Assembly: GCA_000149265.1 (NCBI GenBank)
Contig: CH001323.1
Location: 224,622 to 288,621, forward strand
Direction of reading: 5' to 3'
From: Ciona savignyi
Lineage: Eukaryota > Chordata > Ascidiacea > Phlebobranchia > Cionidae
DNA: 64,000 nucleotides
A program made the position numbers and the translations under genes. The notes beneath the pieces were generated by a model. That model made no database searches. It saw only the letters and a program-made list of their open reading frames with translations, and was not told the origin of the DNA. Positions 1 to 11,743 of the stretch are shown in pieces. How positions within the stretch are numbered: the first letter of the stretch is position 1; each line of letters begins with the position of its first letter.

Positions 1-1600
1 AAATATGCCCTACTTTTCAGAATGATCAAGAATGGCTACATTTTATAATTATGCCTTCATGCTTACCATCATTATCTCTGCTTATGGATTTGGATTCTGT
101 CCTACAGTACCCATAACCACCATCAAGTTAACAAGACTGCCATATTGGATTTTCTACTAAGTTACATCTTGCAGGTACGGAAGTTTAACATTTTGGTTGT
201 ATTTGTCTGGATCGAGTTTGTGTCCACTATGTACATTGCTCAATCAAAAAGGCCCACAAAAAGTGGTTGTTTTTCTTCCAGTACACCCATATATTACCCG
301 TTATTTGTAAGAACCACGCTTAAGTTTTATAATGGAATGTTACTAAATACTGATGGCACTTTCAGTTTTTTATCACTTGTGCTTTATTTTTATGTACTGG
401 TACCTAACGTAATCTCTTTCTCCAGTGGGGCTCTATTGGAAAGTTCGTATGATGGGCCGGATATATCTGGCGTGGCCCACGGACGAATTTTTTGGGTATT
501 GGCGCAGAAAACTCCAAAAATCATGCTAGCGTGGCGTGATTACACTTTCTTTCATTTATGTCAGTATTTTTGATACTTGATACTTTAAGCTTCATGTTTC
601 AACGTTTTAATTGAAAATGATGCAACTTCGTTTGTGATGGCGTAAATTAGTATTGCTGGCGTGGTGCAAAATTTAGGTTAGAAAATGTTGGCGCAAAAAC
701 CTGGTGCACAGAAAACGAACTTTCCAATAGGGCAGTGGGGTATCCATTCTCACATCAACAAATTGCAAGAACATGTTGCATGTTCTAGAGCTAGAAGTCA
801 TACAAAAAATCAATTTTACTATTGAAGTAAGATTAAGCATTTTTGTTTGCTTTACCGGTTCCTTTCTTTTAGTATCGCATGACCAAACTTCCTGCTTCTG
901 TTTTAAAAGAATTGACGCCAGAAACACTCAACACCGAAAATGATTAACGAAGAAGGGAGTATCTAGTAGGTATAATGTATAATCAATATGACAAGTTGAC
1001 TTAGTTTTGTACAAGATAACTATTTTGACATATTTGTATTCTGGGTATAACATTCACAAAGAATAATAAATATTGTATTTTAACAACACTAATGGAGGAT
1101 GCAGTATATACCAGTATATCTTGAATACCAGAAATATACTTTTGTGGCATTGGTAAACGGATTTATAAACAAAATTTATTTTGTAGTACATCTGGGTGGA
1201 TAATAACATTGTGACTGCTAATACAATCAACATTACTGTAGAGTTAAAATGCTTGCAAAGTTTTATTGGTTTTTCTTATGTGTATTAACTCGAACATGTT
1301 CACCTTTAAATGTGTCCCGCACTGGATAGATTTCAAAAATGTAGAAATTGTTAATAACACTAATGAGTTTCATCTATTGTTCATGGCGGATACTTCAGAA
1401 CACATTTAAAGTTAATAATTATAAATCCATTTACTCTGTAGTTTTTTAATCATGTCACATGACCGCCAACCATCTATGTCTGGTCAACACAGAGGTTTCA
1501 CATAATCGATAGCATTTGAATTACTTGACCAATCTGGTTTCCTTAAATAACTAGGAAACATTTCTAAAAGGTGATAACTGAAAAACTGAACATTATGTTT
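1..1600. repeat. Left arm of a long inverted repeat
   Basis: Positions 1-1480 read as the reverse complement of 14012-15126, and about 1510-1600 match the reverse complement of 12770-12860. Identity looks near 90 percent by eye, with small insertions and deletions. The match runs up to base 1, so the true outer end may lie outside the window. Reading frames in the arm (such as 145-573) are broken differently in the two copies, so I treat the arm as non-coding. It could be the terminal repeat of one large element or two inverted copies of one repeat. Confidence 0.8.
429..732. mobile_element. 304-bp MITE inserted in the left arm
   Basis: The ends are inverted copies of each other (CTATTGGAAAGTTCG inward from both sides). 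The element is flanked by the direct repeat cagtgg at 423-428 and 733-738. The right arm (about 14700) keeps the uninterrupted site with a single copy of this target, so the other arm acts as an empty allele and fixes the boundaries. It has no coding capacity. The superfamily is uncertain; the duplication is 5-6 bp. Confidence 0.8.
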
Positions 1601-3364
1601 TTTTTCACAGATACAAATCGGATAAAAATGACAGAAAAAGGGAGCGCAAAAATGATTTATAATGTTTTCAACAAACAATCTGTATGTAAAACATTTTCTA
1701 TGTTGGTGTAAATTGTTTTTCAAGTCAATTATTTCATGATTAAAATAGTAGTGTTTTCTTATAAACAAGTTTGCAATCTAATAAGAACTTTTAATTTAAA
1801 AAAGTGGAATTTTATCACAAGCTGTGCTGTGTCATAATTTTTAATCTGGCCAAGTAATTCTAATTCTATAATTCGTCCATGCAAGATATTTTTAATGTCA
1901 CAAATATTTAAGTTTTCCGAAAGTTAAAGTTTGGCCAAGCATTTAAATATTGTTTTGCTTTAGATAATCTGGAAATTGTTTTTACTTCAGGTAACATTTG
2001 GTTAAGCTTAATGGAGTTTTACAAAGTGTCTGTTTATTCTTGTTCATGAAAACAATATGTAAGCATGAATTAATATTAATTAGCATATATGTACAAGAAT
2101 GTTGCTTAAGGGACTTCAAGAAAACAAAAATAAGTTCATCAAACGTTCAAAAAAGCATTTTTTTTAACTCGGGTGTATTAGTTTTCATGTCAATCGAGTC
2201 ACCTACATTGTAGTTGAAATGTGTCCTAATACCACAGTAAATTCATTTATATTACAACTTGTTTAACACTCTCTTTATAGAAATGATCACACTGGCAAAG
2301 AACTGGGATGAAAAGAAGCTTTTTCTGGAGCAATACTAAACATTTAATAAATGTTTACCCTTTTCTCACACACGGGTATTTCATTTCTACAGCAAAAAGT
2401 TCATTGGTATTCTGGCGTGCAGAGAAGTTCGTGTATAATAGCATACTCATATTAGAAAATGCATAAAACTGTACAACGCAGGTTGGTATGGACGGACACA
2501 TGTCCTCAACCTTTTTTAACCCATGGACTAAAAATACGCTGACTTATGTCATGGGTATGTAAAATAGAGCTTTCCATCATTTTACCGAAAAAATCATTGT
2601 TTATTTATTTACTTGACAGGTGTATTTTACATTGATTTGTCATGGAATACGCACTGACTTTTAGCAAAAGCAACTGTACAAGCGGACTCATCCATGCCCT
2701 TCGGACTCGGGGTGCCCTTCTCGTTGCAATGATGCCAGATACAAGGATCATGACAATGTAAATCAACGCAATTTTCCTAGAATCTGCGGTAAGATGACGT
2801 CATTCTGCATCAAAACCACAAATCCTTGAACGCCTCAAGCTATGACGTAAATAAATAATGTGCAGTGGGTGCAAGGCTGGTGCAGGGTTCTGCTCTGACG
2901 TCACAAACTTTTCCTAAACGTGTGGAAAGAAATTTGCAGAGAAAATTATTACGTCAATGAGCGGTGGAAATCTAGTTCTGTCTTCGCCAGAGCCTGTTAC
3001 GTCCGCAAAGATTGGACGATTGATCTATTTTGGGTTATGTCTTGGTCAAAGGAAATGGAGTTGCGCACGCAAACAATTTCTTAGAAGTTAGTCGATCCTC
3101 CGGATTGGAAAAACGCGTTGGTTGTAATCAATACTGAAAGATTACGACAAACTTTCTCTGCCGAGACACGGAGTTGGCCTATAAAACAAAACATTGGTCG
3201 TTAAGGGGGCTGGAGAACGAAAGCGTCCCTGTGTTCTACAGAGCTTCTTCGCACAGATAAAATCACAGAAAGAACAAGACAAAAGTTGCATCTTCCGGGT
3301 TTGGACAAAGAACCGATTGACAAGCCGCAAGAACTAAGAAAGGAGAACTGTCTATTATCCGCAT
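1601..3364. other. Non-coding spacer inside the repeat complex
   Basis: I find no convincing gene here. The sequence is AT-rich, with a somewhat GC-richer stretch at 2690-3360 that contains several gacgtca-like words. Short open frames such as 1998-2213 and 3142-3330 (minus) have no recognisable features. The region has no equivalent length between the corresponding right-side segments. Confidence 0.5.
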
Positions 3365-3560
3365 CGCGTTAGTAGTAATTTCGACGCGATTCGCACCGAA
3401 ACGTTAACGAGTACAGTGTTTTGATTTATTCGTGTGTTTTATTGACATCGTTTTGACAATAAACAAAGTAAAGTTCAAACCAGCGTGGACTCGATCCTGG
3501 AGTCGGATCGGAGCAGTACATTCGATCCACTCGCTCAAAAGTGAACGTTATCCTCTTCGC
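3365..3560. repeat. Inner inverted-repeat segment, left copy
   Basis: This segment matches the reverse complement of about 12290-12470. The shared core reads cgtgtgttt, then gttttgacaataaacaaa, then ccagcgtgga. The AATAAA-containing core followed by a GC-rich stretch resembles the polyadenylation part of a retrotransposon LTR, so this may be a solo LTR fragment. That reading is inference only. Confidence 0.55.
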
Positions 3561-4089
3561 ATTAACGTCAAACGTTGCACCTAATTCACACTAATTGCTG
3601 TCAGACTACTCAAATCGATCGCACTGTAATTTCTTGATTTTATTAATCATTTCGGTATGTTAGGTCATTCTGTTGGATGTTTTTTTACATAGAAAGATGA
3701 CAATATATAACAAATAAATATAGGCCCCTAGGAAAGATGTTATGGATGCCTATTTCAATTGTGGAAAATGAATTGTGAAAAGTGAAAAATGGAGGCGTGT
3801 GTGTAACAAAGAGGGAAAATAAAGCAACTATTATATCGCTTTACTAGAGTGTAAATTACGATGCACTGGCAAGAAGTTTAATGCACTGGCAAAGAAGTTT
3901 AATAATTGTTTACAAGAGAACTTACATGTATTTTGTGTAAAAAAACGAATAATATCTAATCCTTGGCTGGGAGGGAGCATTTTAAATCAGGGACCAAAAT
4001 TATTTTCATTCTGACAGAAGGGTCACGTGATCGAGCCGCCACTCACATATAGTTTGTAACTGTTGATAAAAAACATTTAACTAAGAAAT

Positions 4090-4287
4090 ATGGCACATTA
4101 CCAGAATAAATTGGTCGACCCCGTCTTACCAGTGAACATTGGAGATGCAGTTGATCAACTAGTTATGGGCGAGTCCGTAGGTGGGTACTTTGTGTATAGT
4201 ACTTCTCTAAAAACTTTATTTGGCCTTACTCTAGATGGCAATGATCCCAAGGGAAATGTCTTGAAAGGCAACATATTACTAAAATGA
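4090..4287 (+). CDS. Small open reading frame, unknown
   Basis: A 65-codon frame starts at an ATG after an A-rich leader. A possible splice donor (gtgggt) lies at about 4182, so the real coding part could be a 31-residue first exon beginning MAHYQNKLVDP. I recognise no domain, and no matching downstream exon was found before the transposon complex begins. It may equally be chance. The flanks at 3561-4089 and 4288-4930 show nothing else I can support. Confidence 0.15.
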   Translation: MAHYQNKLVDPVLPVNIGDAVDQLVMGESVGGYFVYSTSLKTLFGLTLDGNDPKGNVLKGNILLK

Positions 4288-4946
4288 ATGCTTAGCGAGT
4301 GTTTTCGTAATTAAAAATGGCCTATGTGCGTCCTATTCGCAGTGCGAGGAGTTCGGGAGTGAAACTCCAATTTGGTGAAATCTCCTTTGCAGAAATGCAA
4401 TTATTTGAAGTGAAATGAGGGATATTTAACAAAACACCTCCATACGGTATTTTACATGGAAAGTGTGGGCTAAGTGAATCAATTACGTCTGCTAATCAAA
4501 CAACATGTTTCCCGGAAATCAAAGTCGGCCCACAAAAACAGAAAAGAACTGTCAGTTGTTGAAGCGGATTATCAAAGCAGTTAAATACCTTGAAAGGCTG
4601 AGAATAGTATTGCGTGGTCACATGTACAAGGGTAGATATATTAAGTCTTAACAAATGTACGACTAGAAAATGTTCGTTCATTTTTAAATCTGATGGTCCA
4701 ATGTTCTTTAAGACCACTTGGACCATGTTCCCCGTAATGCTCCTCAGTACATATCTCCAACTGCACAAAACGATCTCATAAATTTTAATAAAAAAGCTCT
4801 GGCCGACAAATCCATGGAGTAAATATGCCCTCTGATATCCCTTATACGAATAATACGTGTTTTACTTTTTTTATCCAAAAAAGTGAACACTTTTAATGCG
4901 CCACCGATTTAACGCACACCCTATAACAGCCTTGTCATCTCCCCTT

Positions 4947-5017
4947 CCAAAATGAGGAGGGCTTGTAGCCACTTCGACTAGTCACGTCGGGAGTCAGGCG
5001 TCGGTGACGCCTTAAGT
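4947..5017 (+). mobile_element. Harbinger-like transposon end, interrupted
   Basis: The terminal sequence (cttgtagccacttcgactag onward) matches both ends of the element at 21640-25490. It stops at gacgccttaagtg and resumes at 10707-10775 with agtgtaatgttaaagcaaga and one copy of the gcgtcaggctggcgaac subterminal repeat. The intervening 5.7 kb is a retrotransposon insertion. No second terminus of this copy was found, so it is a fragment. Confidence 0.7.
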
Positions 5018-5530
5018 GTGTAGCGACCTCATGTGTTACAAAAGATTTACGATCCCATCAGCTGGCATTTGCGCCGACATTTCATCATCATTGAAATATT
5101 ATTATTAGGTTTACGATTATTACCGCAGCTGTCGTACTTTGCCTATATAAGTTTATTTTACTTTTGCTCGAGAGACAGAGAATCCTAACGCATTAAGAAA
5201 CATCTTGTATGTCGATACTGAGAGTTTTTATCTGAAATCTATGTTGCAACATCTAACGATTTAACTCGTAATTAGTACTAAGTTAATCGCCTTAATTGCT
5301 CAATACAATTAATGTTATAAAACTACTGAGGCGTTAATCGACGAACCACAGAAGATAGTAGTCCAGTCCAGGAGATGTTTACGCAGAAAACCTCAATTAA
5401 TTAGCGCACCTCTGAGAGTCGGACAGCGCGTAGGCAATCGCAGATCGCATCAGGTGTTGTAACCGGCTTACCTAGGTGCCTACAAGGAGCAATCTAGCAA
5501 AATGGGCAGCGACCTGCAACGACTCCCTAC
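5018..5530 (+). repeat. Probable 5' LTR of the gypsy-type element
   Basis: It begins tgtagcgacctcatg and ends near ctaca at 5530, giving TG...CA ends. It is followed within a few bases by tttggtaaccccg, which resembles the primer-binding region of many Ty3/gypsy elements. A TATA-like tataagttta sits at about 5143. The starting 33 bp recur at 10676. The right boundary is inferred from the primer-binding site because the 3' copy is truncated. Confidence 0.5.
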
Positions 5531-6085
5531 ATATTTGGTAACCCCGTTTCTGAGCAAATTTTGAGGTGGCATTGATGATTGCAAGGACGGAAAAGAAGAA
5601 ATTCAACTGCGTTGCTCTGCTCCTTAAAGTTTCGAGGTACATTTCTGCGTCAACTACAACGTCGCATTCGCCATTAAGAAGAAAAGTTTGGACATTTCCG
5701 TTCTATTGTTTGTGGGGGGCGAGTTCGCACATCGGTTCACTGACGCCAGATTCATTTGGAGGATTCTACAGACGACGACTGCATCTACTACGACGGGAAC
5801 GAGATCAACTTCACCGGACAATTCAATTATATTTATTGTTTGTTTTTTTTATAAGTATTCTGTTTATATAGATTTGGTACGATTTAATTATTTTTCTTTA
5901 ACATTTTTTAAAACCCACGGAGTCCGTTAAAATGAGAAAATTATTTGGATTTAGCGGTAGGTCTGTTAAAAAGGAACGAAATCTGCCTGTCCCCGAAAAT
6001 AATGATCATGGTTATGATGCGGTTTATGACGATGATTATCATTGGTCGAGACTTACGATTGTTCCGCAACAACTACATCAGCGTT

Positions 6086-6571
6086 CTGGTCCTTTATTGA
6101 GCAACGTTAAATAGTCCAACGGACTATTTGAAGAAATCGTCTGTAAACTTACCCGAATTCACCGAAAGTATGCCCGAGTCATGGTGTGATTCTGCGGAAA
6201 ATATCTTTCGTCTCTTTGATGTGGTTTCGGAAGAAGATAAGTTAGAATTCGTGATAAAATCCCTGAGGCCTCGTCGTCTCCGACACGTGGAACACTTGTT
6301 GACTAAACGAAAAAGCATTTTGCCTTACACGTCCCTCAAAGAAGCGCTAATCAGTAACTACTATTATGTTTCTAAGACTGATAAAATTTTAACACTAATG
6401 AACTTCGGTCCGCTTGGTGATCATAAACCATCGGAGATGCTGAACGAGATGTTAAAACTGACAGGTCCTTACCCGGATGAAAATACGACAATTTGGTTGC
6501 GTCAGCTGTTTCAAAAACGTATGTCTATTTACGTTAGTAGCACGTTAAAGCATTTACGTCGGATTCGCTAG
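6086..6571 (+). pseudogene. gypsy gag (capsid) remnant
   Basis: The frame resembles the retrotransposon gag family: a W-x6-F region (about 6182-6215), an EDKLEFVIKSL stretch, and the diagnostic LGDHKPSEMLNEM motif near 6415-6450 (usually GD-x-x-PSE/Q-L), followed by LRQLFQKRM. It ends at a stop at 6569-6571. No zinc knuckle is seen downstream. An upstream frame (5932-6114) may be displaced N-terminal coding. There is no ATG at a sensible position, and the copy is broken. Confidence 0.7.
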
Positions 6572-6800
6572 GTGCGATGTCCAGCCGAGCAGATTGTAAA
6601 ATGGATGACGGTCAACATTCTGGGGCATTTTCTTCTTACCAGGGTAGTAAATCCTACAGTGAAGGATTTGCATTCAATTAACTTACCAGTTGTTGAGAAC
6701 CTTGTAGTACTTAACAATAAGCTGGTCAACAGACAGTCAAATTCAGCCTCCAAGAACAGCGGATATCAGGACAATACCGTCTACGTGGGGACATTGTTTT

Positions 6801-7094
6801 GTCCGGCCCGTTGGTCTAGCGGTTAAGTACGTCGCCTTTCAATCGAAAGGTTGCAGGTGCGAAACTGGTCGCTAGCTAGTCGGTTGTGTCCTTGGGCAAG
6901 GCACTTTACGGACATTGCCTGAGCCTAGAGGCTTAATGGGTTCTACCGAATTAAAGGAACGTGCCTATCATATACAACACACTGCAATAGCTCCGGCAAC
7001 CCGACGATGGGCGCGAGGTGATCTGACGATTTCCCGTGTGATAAACCCCTTGGTTTTCCCATTCACGGGGATAAAGATGAATATCCTATCCTAT
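6801..7094 (+). mobile_element. tRNA-derived SINE, full length
   Basis: It starts gtccggcccgttggtcta and contains a pol III A box (TGGTCTAGCGG) and a degenerate B box (GGTGCGAAACT). The family body (cttgggcaaggcacttta, ctccggcaacccgacgatgg) follows, then a tatcctatccta tail. It lies inside the gypsy-type element between the gag and pol remnants, so it inserted later or was carried along. Confidence 0.85.
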
Positions 7095-7292
7095 AGACGA
7101 CTACCGAGACGAAAAACACCCACCGGTGCAATGGAGCAATCGGGGAAGAGGTTATTGGAGAAGACCAAATAGGTGGAAAGTAGAAGTTATATAGATTTCA
7201 GGAAAAAGACTAAACAAGATCAAAAAAACTCTCTGCAGGCAAGACGTTGGATATGGCGTGTAGCGTCTTGTGCAATACTTTAAAATCGCAAT

Positions 7293-7517
7293 ATGTTCTG
7301 TTTATCTCGGATTAGACACTACGACCAAGTAAATCTTATTGATACCACCAATGAGAAACGATCGGACAAGACGAATTATCGGACGAGACTTAATTCTGAT
7401 AAGGCTGATTACTTTGATACTGACTTACACAGAACTATTGCGCCAGCAGATGAACCACGGACAACTCGATTTGGAAGAACAATATTTCGCCCAAGACATT
7501 TACTGGATTATTACCTT
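7293..7517 (+). pseudogene. gypsy pol C-terminal fragment
   Basis: This is a 75-residue frame whose last third (TRFGRTIFRPRHLLDYYL) resembles the basic tail that closes many Ty3/gypsy integrase polyproteins. The N-terminal half is charged and low in complexity. The catalytic parts are missing upstream. The call rests on the tail motif and position only. Confidence 0.45.
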
Positions 7518-7597
7518 TAAGTGTTAGATCTGACCTCTATACGCTTCTTTATTCTACATCATTATGGGTCCCATTTGAAAAAATGGGACACATATTG

Positions 7598-7662
7598 TTT
7601 TTGTCCGTTTTTTTTTTTTCTTTTTTTTTTTTTTTTCTTTTTTTTTTTCTTTTTTTTTTTCG
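7598..7662 (+). repeat. T-rich low-complexity tract
   Basis: About 60 bases of almost pure T with scattered C lie directly before the 335-bp tandem repeats. On the other strand this is a long A tract. Open frames crossing it are artefacts. Confidence 0.9.
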
Positions 7663-7672
7663 TCAAACGCTT

Positions 7673-9270
7673 GACAGGCATGGCATGGCGCCCCGACTTC
7701 TACCAAAAGGAATAATGGAATCGCAATAAAACTTGGTGATTTTTTAAACAACATGGCCTAAATATGCAAAAACCGAAATTTTGGGTAATAAATTTAGGGG
7801 GAATTCCCCTTGGGACGTTAAAAACCAAAACGGCCATTTTTTTCTAAAAAATTAGCTTTTTAGGCCATAGCACTTGAACGGCTGCTCTAATTTGAATCAA
7901 ATTTGGGGGAATGTTTGTGCACTAGTCACTAATTTAACACTAAAAAGAAATAAAATAATTACCTATGGAAATACCCTAAAAATTAAACTTTTGCTGTTAA
8001 ATGATAATTGTGACAGGCATGCTATGGCGCCCCGACATCTACCAGAAGGAATAATGGAATCGCAATGAAACTTGGTGATTTTTTAGACAACATGGCCTAG
8101 ATATGCAGAAACCAAAATTTTGGGTAATTAATTTAGGGGAATTCCCCTTGGACGTTAAAAACCAAAACGGTCATATTTTTCTAAAAAAATAGCTTTTTAG
8201 GCCATAGCGCTTGAATGGCTGCTCCAATTTCAATCAAATTTGGTGGAATGTTAGTGCACTAGTCACTGATTTAACACTTAAAAGAAAAAAAAAATTACCT
8301 ATGGAAATACCCTATAAATTAAACTTTTGCTGTTAAATGATAATTGTGACAGGCATGCTATGTCGCCCCGACATCTACCAGAAGGGTTAATGAAATCGCA
8401 ATGAAACTCGGTGATTTGTTGGACAACATGGTCTAGATATGCAGAAATTAAAATTTTGGGTGATAAATCTAGGGGAATTTCCCTGGGACGTTAAAACCAA
8501 AACGGTATTTTTTTCTAAAAAAATAGCCCTTTTTGGGCATAGCGCTTGAACGACCGATACAATTTGAATCAGATTTGGTGGAATGTAAGTGCATTAGTCA
8601 CTGATTTAACACTTAAAAGAAATGAAAAAATTACCCAGGGAAAATACCCTAAAAATCGGGATTTTGTTCTCTAATTATGACTGTGACAAGCATGCCATGT
8701 TGCTCCGAAATCTAGCAAAAGGAGTAATGAAATCGCAATAAAAATTTGACATTTGTAACAGAACATAATCTAGATAAGCAGAAACCAAAATTTTGGGGTG
8801 ATGAATCTAGGGAAATTCCCCCTGAGACGTTTAAACCAAAACATTTTTTTTTCTAAAAAATTAGATTTTTTGGGCATAGCACTTGAACGGGTGCTGTAAT
8901 TTTAATAAAATTCGGTAAAATGTTAAAACATTAGACACTTTGTGCCAATTAAAAAAAGAAAACATTTAATTAGGTTAATTTACATGAAAACAAAGATATG
9001 TTCCTAAATTTTGATTGTGGCAGACATGCCATATCACAATGACATCTTCAACAAGAAGTCGACAAATCAGATTAAAACTTTAAAAATTGTTACTTAACAT
9101 GACTCACTTATGTAAAAACAGAAACTTATCTACCAAACCCAGGGGAATTCCCTGAAATCATGAAAAACTAAATCGGGCCGTTTTGGAAATTTAGCTTTAT
9201 TTTACTACAGCGCTTGAAAACAAGCTATAATTTAAAACATTTGTGGTAAAATGTTCGTAAATTTAAGACG
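7673..9270 (+). repeat. Tandem repeat, about 335-bp unit, five copies
   Basis: The landmark gacaggcatgc(t/c)atg occurs at about 7673, 8012, 8348, 8684 and 9018, giving spacings near 336 bp. Each unit contains caaaattttgggt, ggggaattccc and gcgcttgaacg in order. Divergence rises from left to right and the fifth unit is degenerate. A related stretch starts near 17430. It looks like satellite-type array decay, with no coding signal. The sequence at 9271-9690 shows nothing I can name. Confidence 0.85.
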
Positions 9271-9690
9271 TTTATTCTTTATTCAACTAAAAATGTAAAT
9301 TAAGTTTGGTCTGTTAACTATGGGACCCATGCGTTTATGCTTGCAGAAACAAACTACATACGCAGTGTATAAAATACAAATTGTGGTTAGGGACCCTGTA
9401 GCATGAATATAGGGTATACAACATGTGTTTTACAAATAGTGGTGGTTAACACGTGGTTGACACTCTCTAGTTTAAGCATTGACTTTTCGCCATTAGGACT
9501 TTTGTGCCCCCTTCATACAGATTTGGAGAAGTAAATCACAGGTTAACTACCCGTTTAAATTCTACAAGAATGGTGGTTAAGCAATCAATCCACAGACGAT
9601 ATATTCCTTGAATGTCATCTGCAAGTATATCGCTGTTCTCTATTTAATAAGCTGGAAGACTGTTTCGTAGTTGAAGTGCTATAAGTCAAG

Positions 9691-10008
9691 ATGGATAATT
9701 CCCGAGCTGCAATAACTGTTGGAAATACTGAAATTGTATGTGAGCAAATAAATGCCACATTACGCCGAAGTTTCCAATATAAATCCTACTTCTCTATTCG
9801 TCCTCTGGTTAACTTCACCGATAGAAACGGATCATTACGAATCGGTCAAGTCTGAAAAAACGAAGTGGTCTATGAAGGTGTGAGATTAGCTGAGCACTAT
9901 ACACCCGGCAGGGCATTTACATTTCGTGTAAACGATAAATTCTACTTATATGATAACTATACTTTGGAACATGATGATGTCCCTGTTCGGCCTAATTTTC
10001 CTCTCTAA
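9691..10008 (+). pseudogene. Third open frame of the retrotransposon, broken
   Basis: A frame of about 105 codons starts with a good ATG and is interrupted by an in-frame TGA at 9853-9855. It is rich in Asn-x-Ser/Thr and aromatic residues, as in an extracellular protein. By position (after pol, before the 3' LTR) it could be a remnant of an env-like third gene, as some Ty3/gypsy elements carry. There is no sequence proof of that. A further frame at 10134-10319 has no recognisable content. Confidence 0.3.
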
Positions 10009-10660
10009 CTCCGATTGATGAACCAGTCCGGACGATTTTGGTTGCGCTGCGCTTTCGGCGCAATCCTTGGTTCAAGAAATCAGTCGCAAGTTACAACGGA
10101 AAAACATCAATCAACTCCTGAGATGCGGATGCAATGAGACAGCAGATGCAGATCCCTATACATTCGTTGGAAAGTATATTTGATCACTTTGCCAAACACG
10201 CACTCTTGATCGATCCTACACCAATTTCAAACCTGGTGGTAAACATGATTTTCTCGGCATTGCTTACTGCTGCTCTGAAGTGGAGACTTGTTTTGACTAT
10301 GTACACTATCATGAAGTAGATATTGGTTATGCTCATAAAGTTTAAATATGGTGATTTTTTTCACCCAAAATAATCATGATTAGAGTAGAGAAAGTATAGC
10401 AGGTTAAATTCGACCCTTACCAATGGACTTCCGCTGGACCCAAATTTAAGAACATTTTACGGTCAACCGTGGGGACATTTTTACATCTTTTGTCGCCACA
10501 AATACGTGATAACCATTTTATTATTATGCTTTTATTATTTTTTTGTATTATTGCTTGAGTGGAACAATTTTTCCGTTTATTTCCTCTTTTTTCCACATAA
10601 TACCTTTTACGACGTATGGCCTTTTTTATTGGTTACTCTAAACTAAAATGACCATACCTC

Positions 10661-10708
10661 TGACGGGGAAGTGTATGTAGCGACCTCATGTATTACATAA
10701 GATTTACG
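10661..10708 (+). repeat. Polypurine-like tract and 3' LTR fragment
   Basis: gacggggaagtg at about 10661 is a plausible polypurine tract. It is followed at 10676 by tgtagcgacctcatg, the same start as the 5' LTR. The copy ends after about 33 bp at the aagtg target duplication, so the 3' LTR is internally deleted or truncated. Confidence 0.5.
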
Positions 10709-11097
10709 AAGTGTAATGTTAAAGCAAGACGTCAGCAACCGAAGCGTCAGGCTGGCGAACCTGTAAAACACCCTATTCAAGCAGATTTTTCTAACTGCGG
10801 GGTTTATATTTTAAAAGTAAGAAACTAACTTTGTTTTAATTATACGAGTATAATACTTAATTAATATATGTTTGTTATTTTAGATCGCGGAAGATCTTAT
10901 ACAAGAAAAAACTCTTTTGTTTTCAAATACCATAATGGACATGAAAAAACACCGGCTACAACTGGCAAATACAATTTTGCGTGCATCGGGTATAAACATA
11001 TTATTTTTCAAGGAGTTCTTATATCCATGCGATACACACATTTTATGTATTTTTGCTTGGAATCTTTGATTCATTAATATTTATTTTTATTCAGATC

Positions 11098-11318
11098 CAA
11101 TACAAAGCTTTTGTAGCTGCTGCGGGAAAAACAAAATTAACAAATCTATGGAATGGGTAAGCTTGTTTTTAAATAGTCAATTTAGTTTTTGACAATATTC
11201 ACTTTTAGATTGGCTGTGACCAGTGCCCAAAGTGGTATCACCGAGAATGTCTGAGGATATCCAAAAAAAGATGGATATGTTATCTCAGGACACCTGGATT
11301 TGTCCGTTTCACTAATTA
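11098..11318 (+). pseudogene. PHD-finger fragment, frameshifted
   Basis: Two short pieces carry zinc-ligand spacing typical of a PHD finger: CSCCGKNK near 11116, then after a possible intron (gtaagc...ttag, about 11157-11207) IGCDQCPKWYHRECL, and in another frame DTWICPFH just before a stop near 11318. A single frameshift around 11263 separates the halves. PHD fingers of this terminal type occur in several invertebrate mobile-element proteins. It may belong to whatever element the inverted arms delimit. Upstream, 10868-10925 could encode more of the same protein (DRGRSYTRKNSF). Confidence 0.5.
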
Positions 11319-11743
11319 AGAGGAACCTTTTATTTCGTTTAATACAAATTTTCGTTCAGTTTTACTCGTGGTTTTATTACAATTCTCATATGGCCTTTCC
11401 TAAGAAATATTGCTAAAAGCTGATATGATATTCCTTTTTTATCCTTGTGAATAGAAACACGTAGGGGGAATATTACACCAAGTAAAAAATTAAGACTTTC
11501 TACTCTATAAAAAATTATCCGTGTAGTGGGACACTGTAGACTGAAAATAGTAGTTATCCTATGCCGTGAACAACAAACTCAAAACCCACATGCTATTGAA
11601 GCTGGGCAAACAATCCGTGATTGGCCTGCGCAGCAGTTCATTTCCACGTCCATCAGTTAATTAATTGAACTTACCGAACCTATCGAAGTAAGCGTACGCA
11701 CATATAATGGTATCTTTTGATTTCAATTTTAATAACGTTATTA

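Larger units (their letters stand above)
5018..10711 (+). mobile_element. Decayed Ty3/gypsy-type LTR retrotransposon
   Basis: The insertion is flanked by aagtg at 5013-5017 and by aagtg right after the repeated terminus near 10707, a 5-bp duplication as expected for Ty3/gypsy integration. Inside are a gag remnant (6086-6571), the C-terminal end of a pol polyprotein (7293-7517) and a third frame (9691-10008). Most of pol (protease, reverse transcriptase, RNase H, most of integrase) is absent, replaced by a SINE and a tandem-repeat block. The 5' LTR looks about 510 bp long, but only about 33 bp of the 3' LTR remains. The element is non-functional. Confidence 0.7.

Noticed and set aside
145-573. 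142-residue open frame starting MDFLLSYILQV
   Set aside because: The right arm copy of the repeat breaks the frame with shifts and stops, and the last third runs into a MITE.
6568-6826. Frames after the gag remnant as a continuing polyprotein
   Set aside because: They lack protease or zinc-knuckle motifs and run into a SINE.
7521-7754. Frames with poly-Phe or poly-Lys
   Set aside because: They cross the T-rich tract at 7598-7662.
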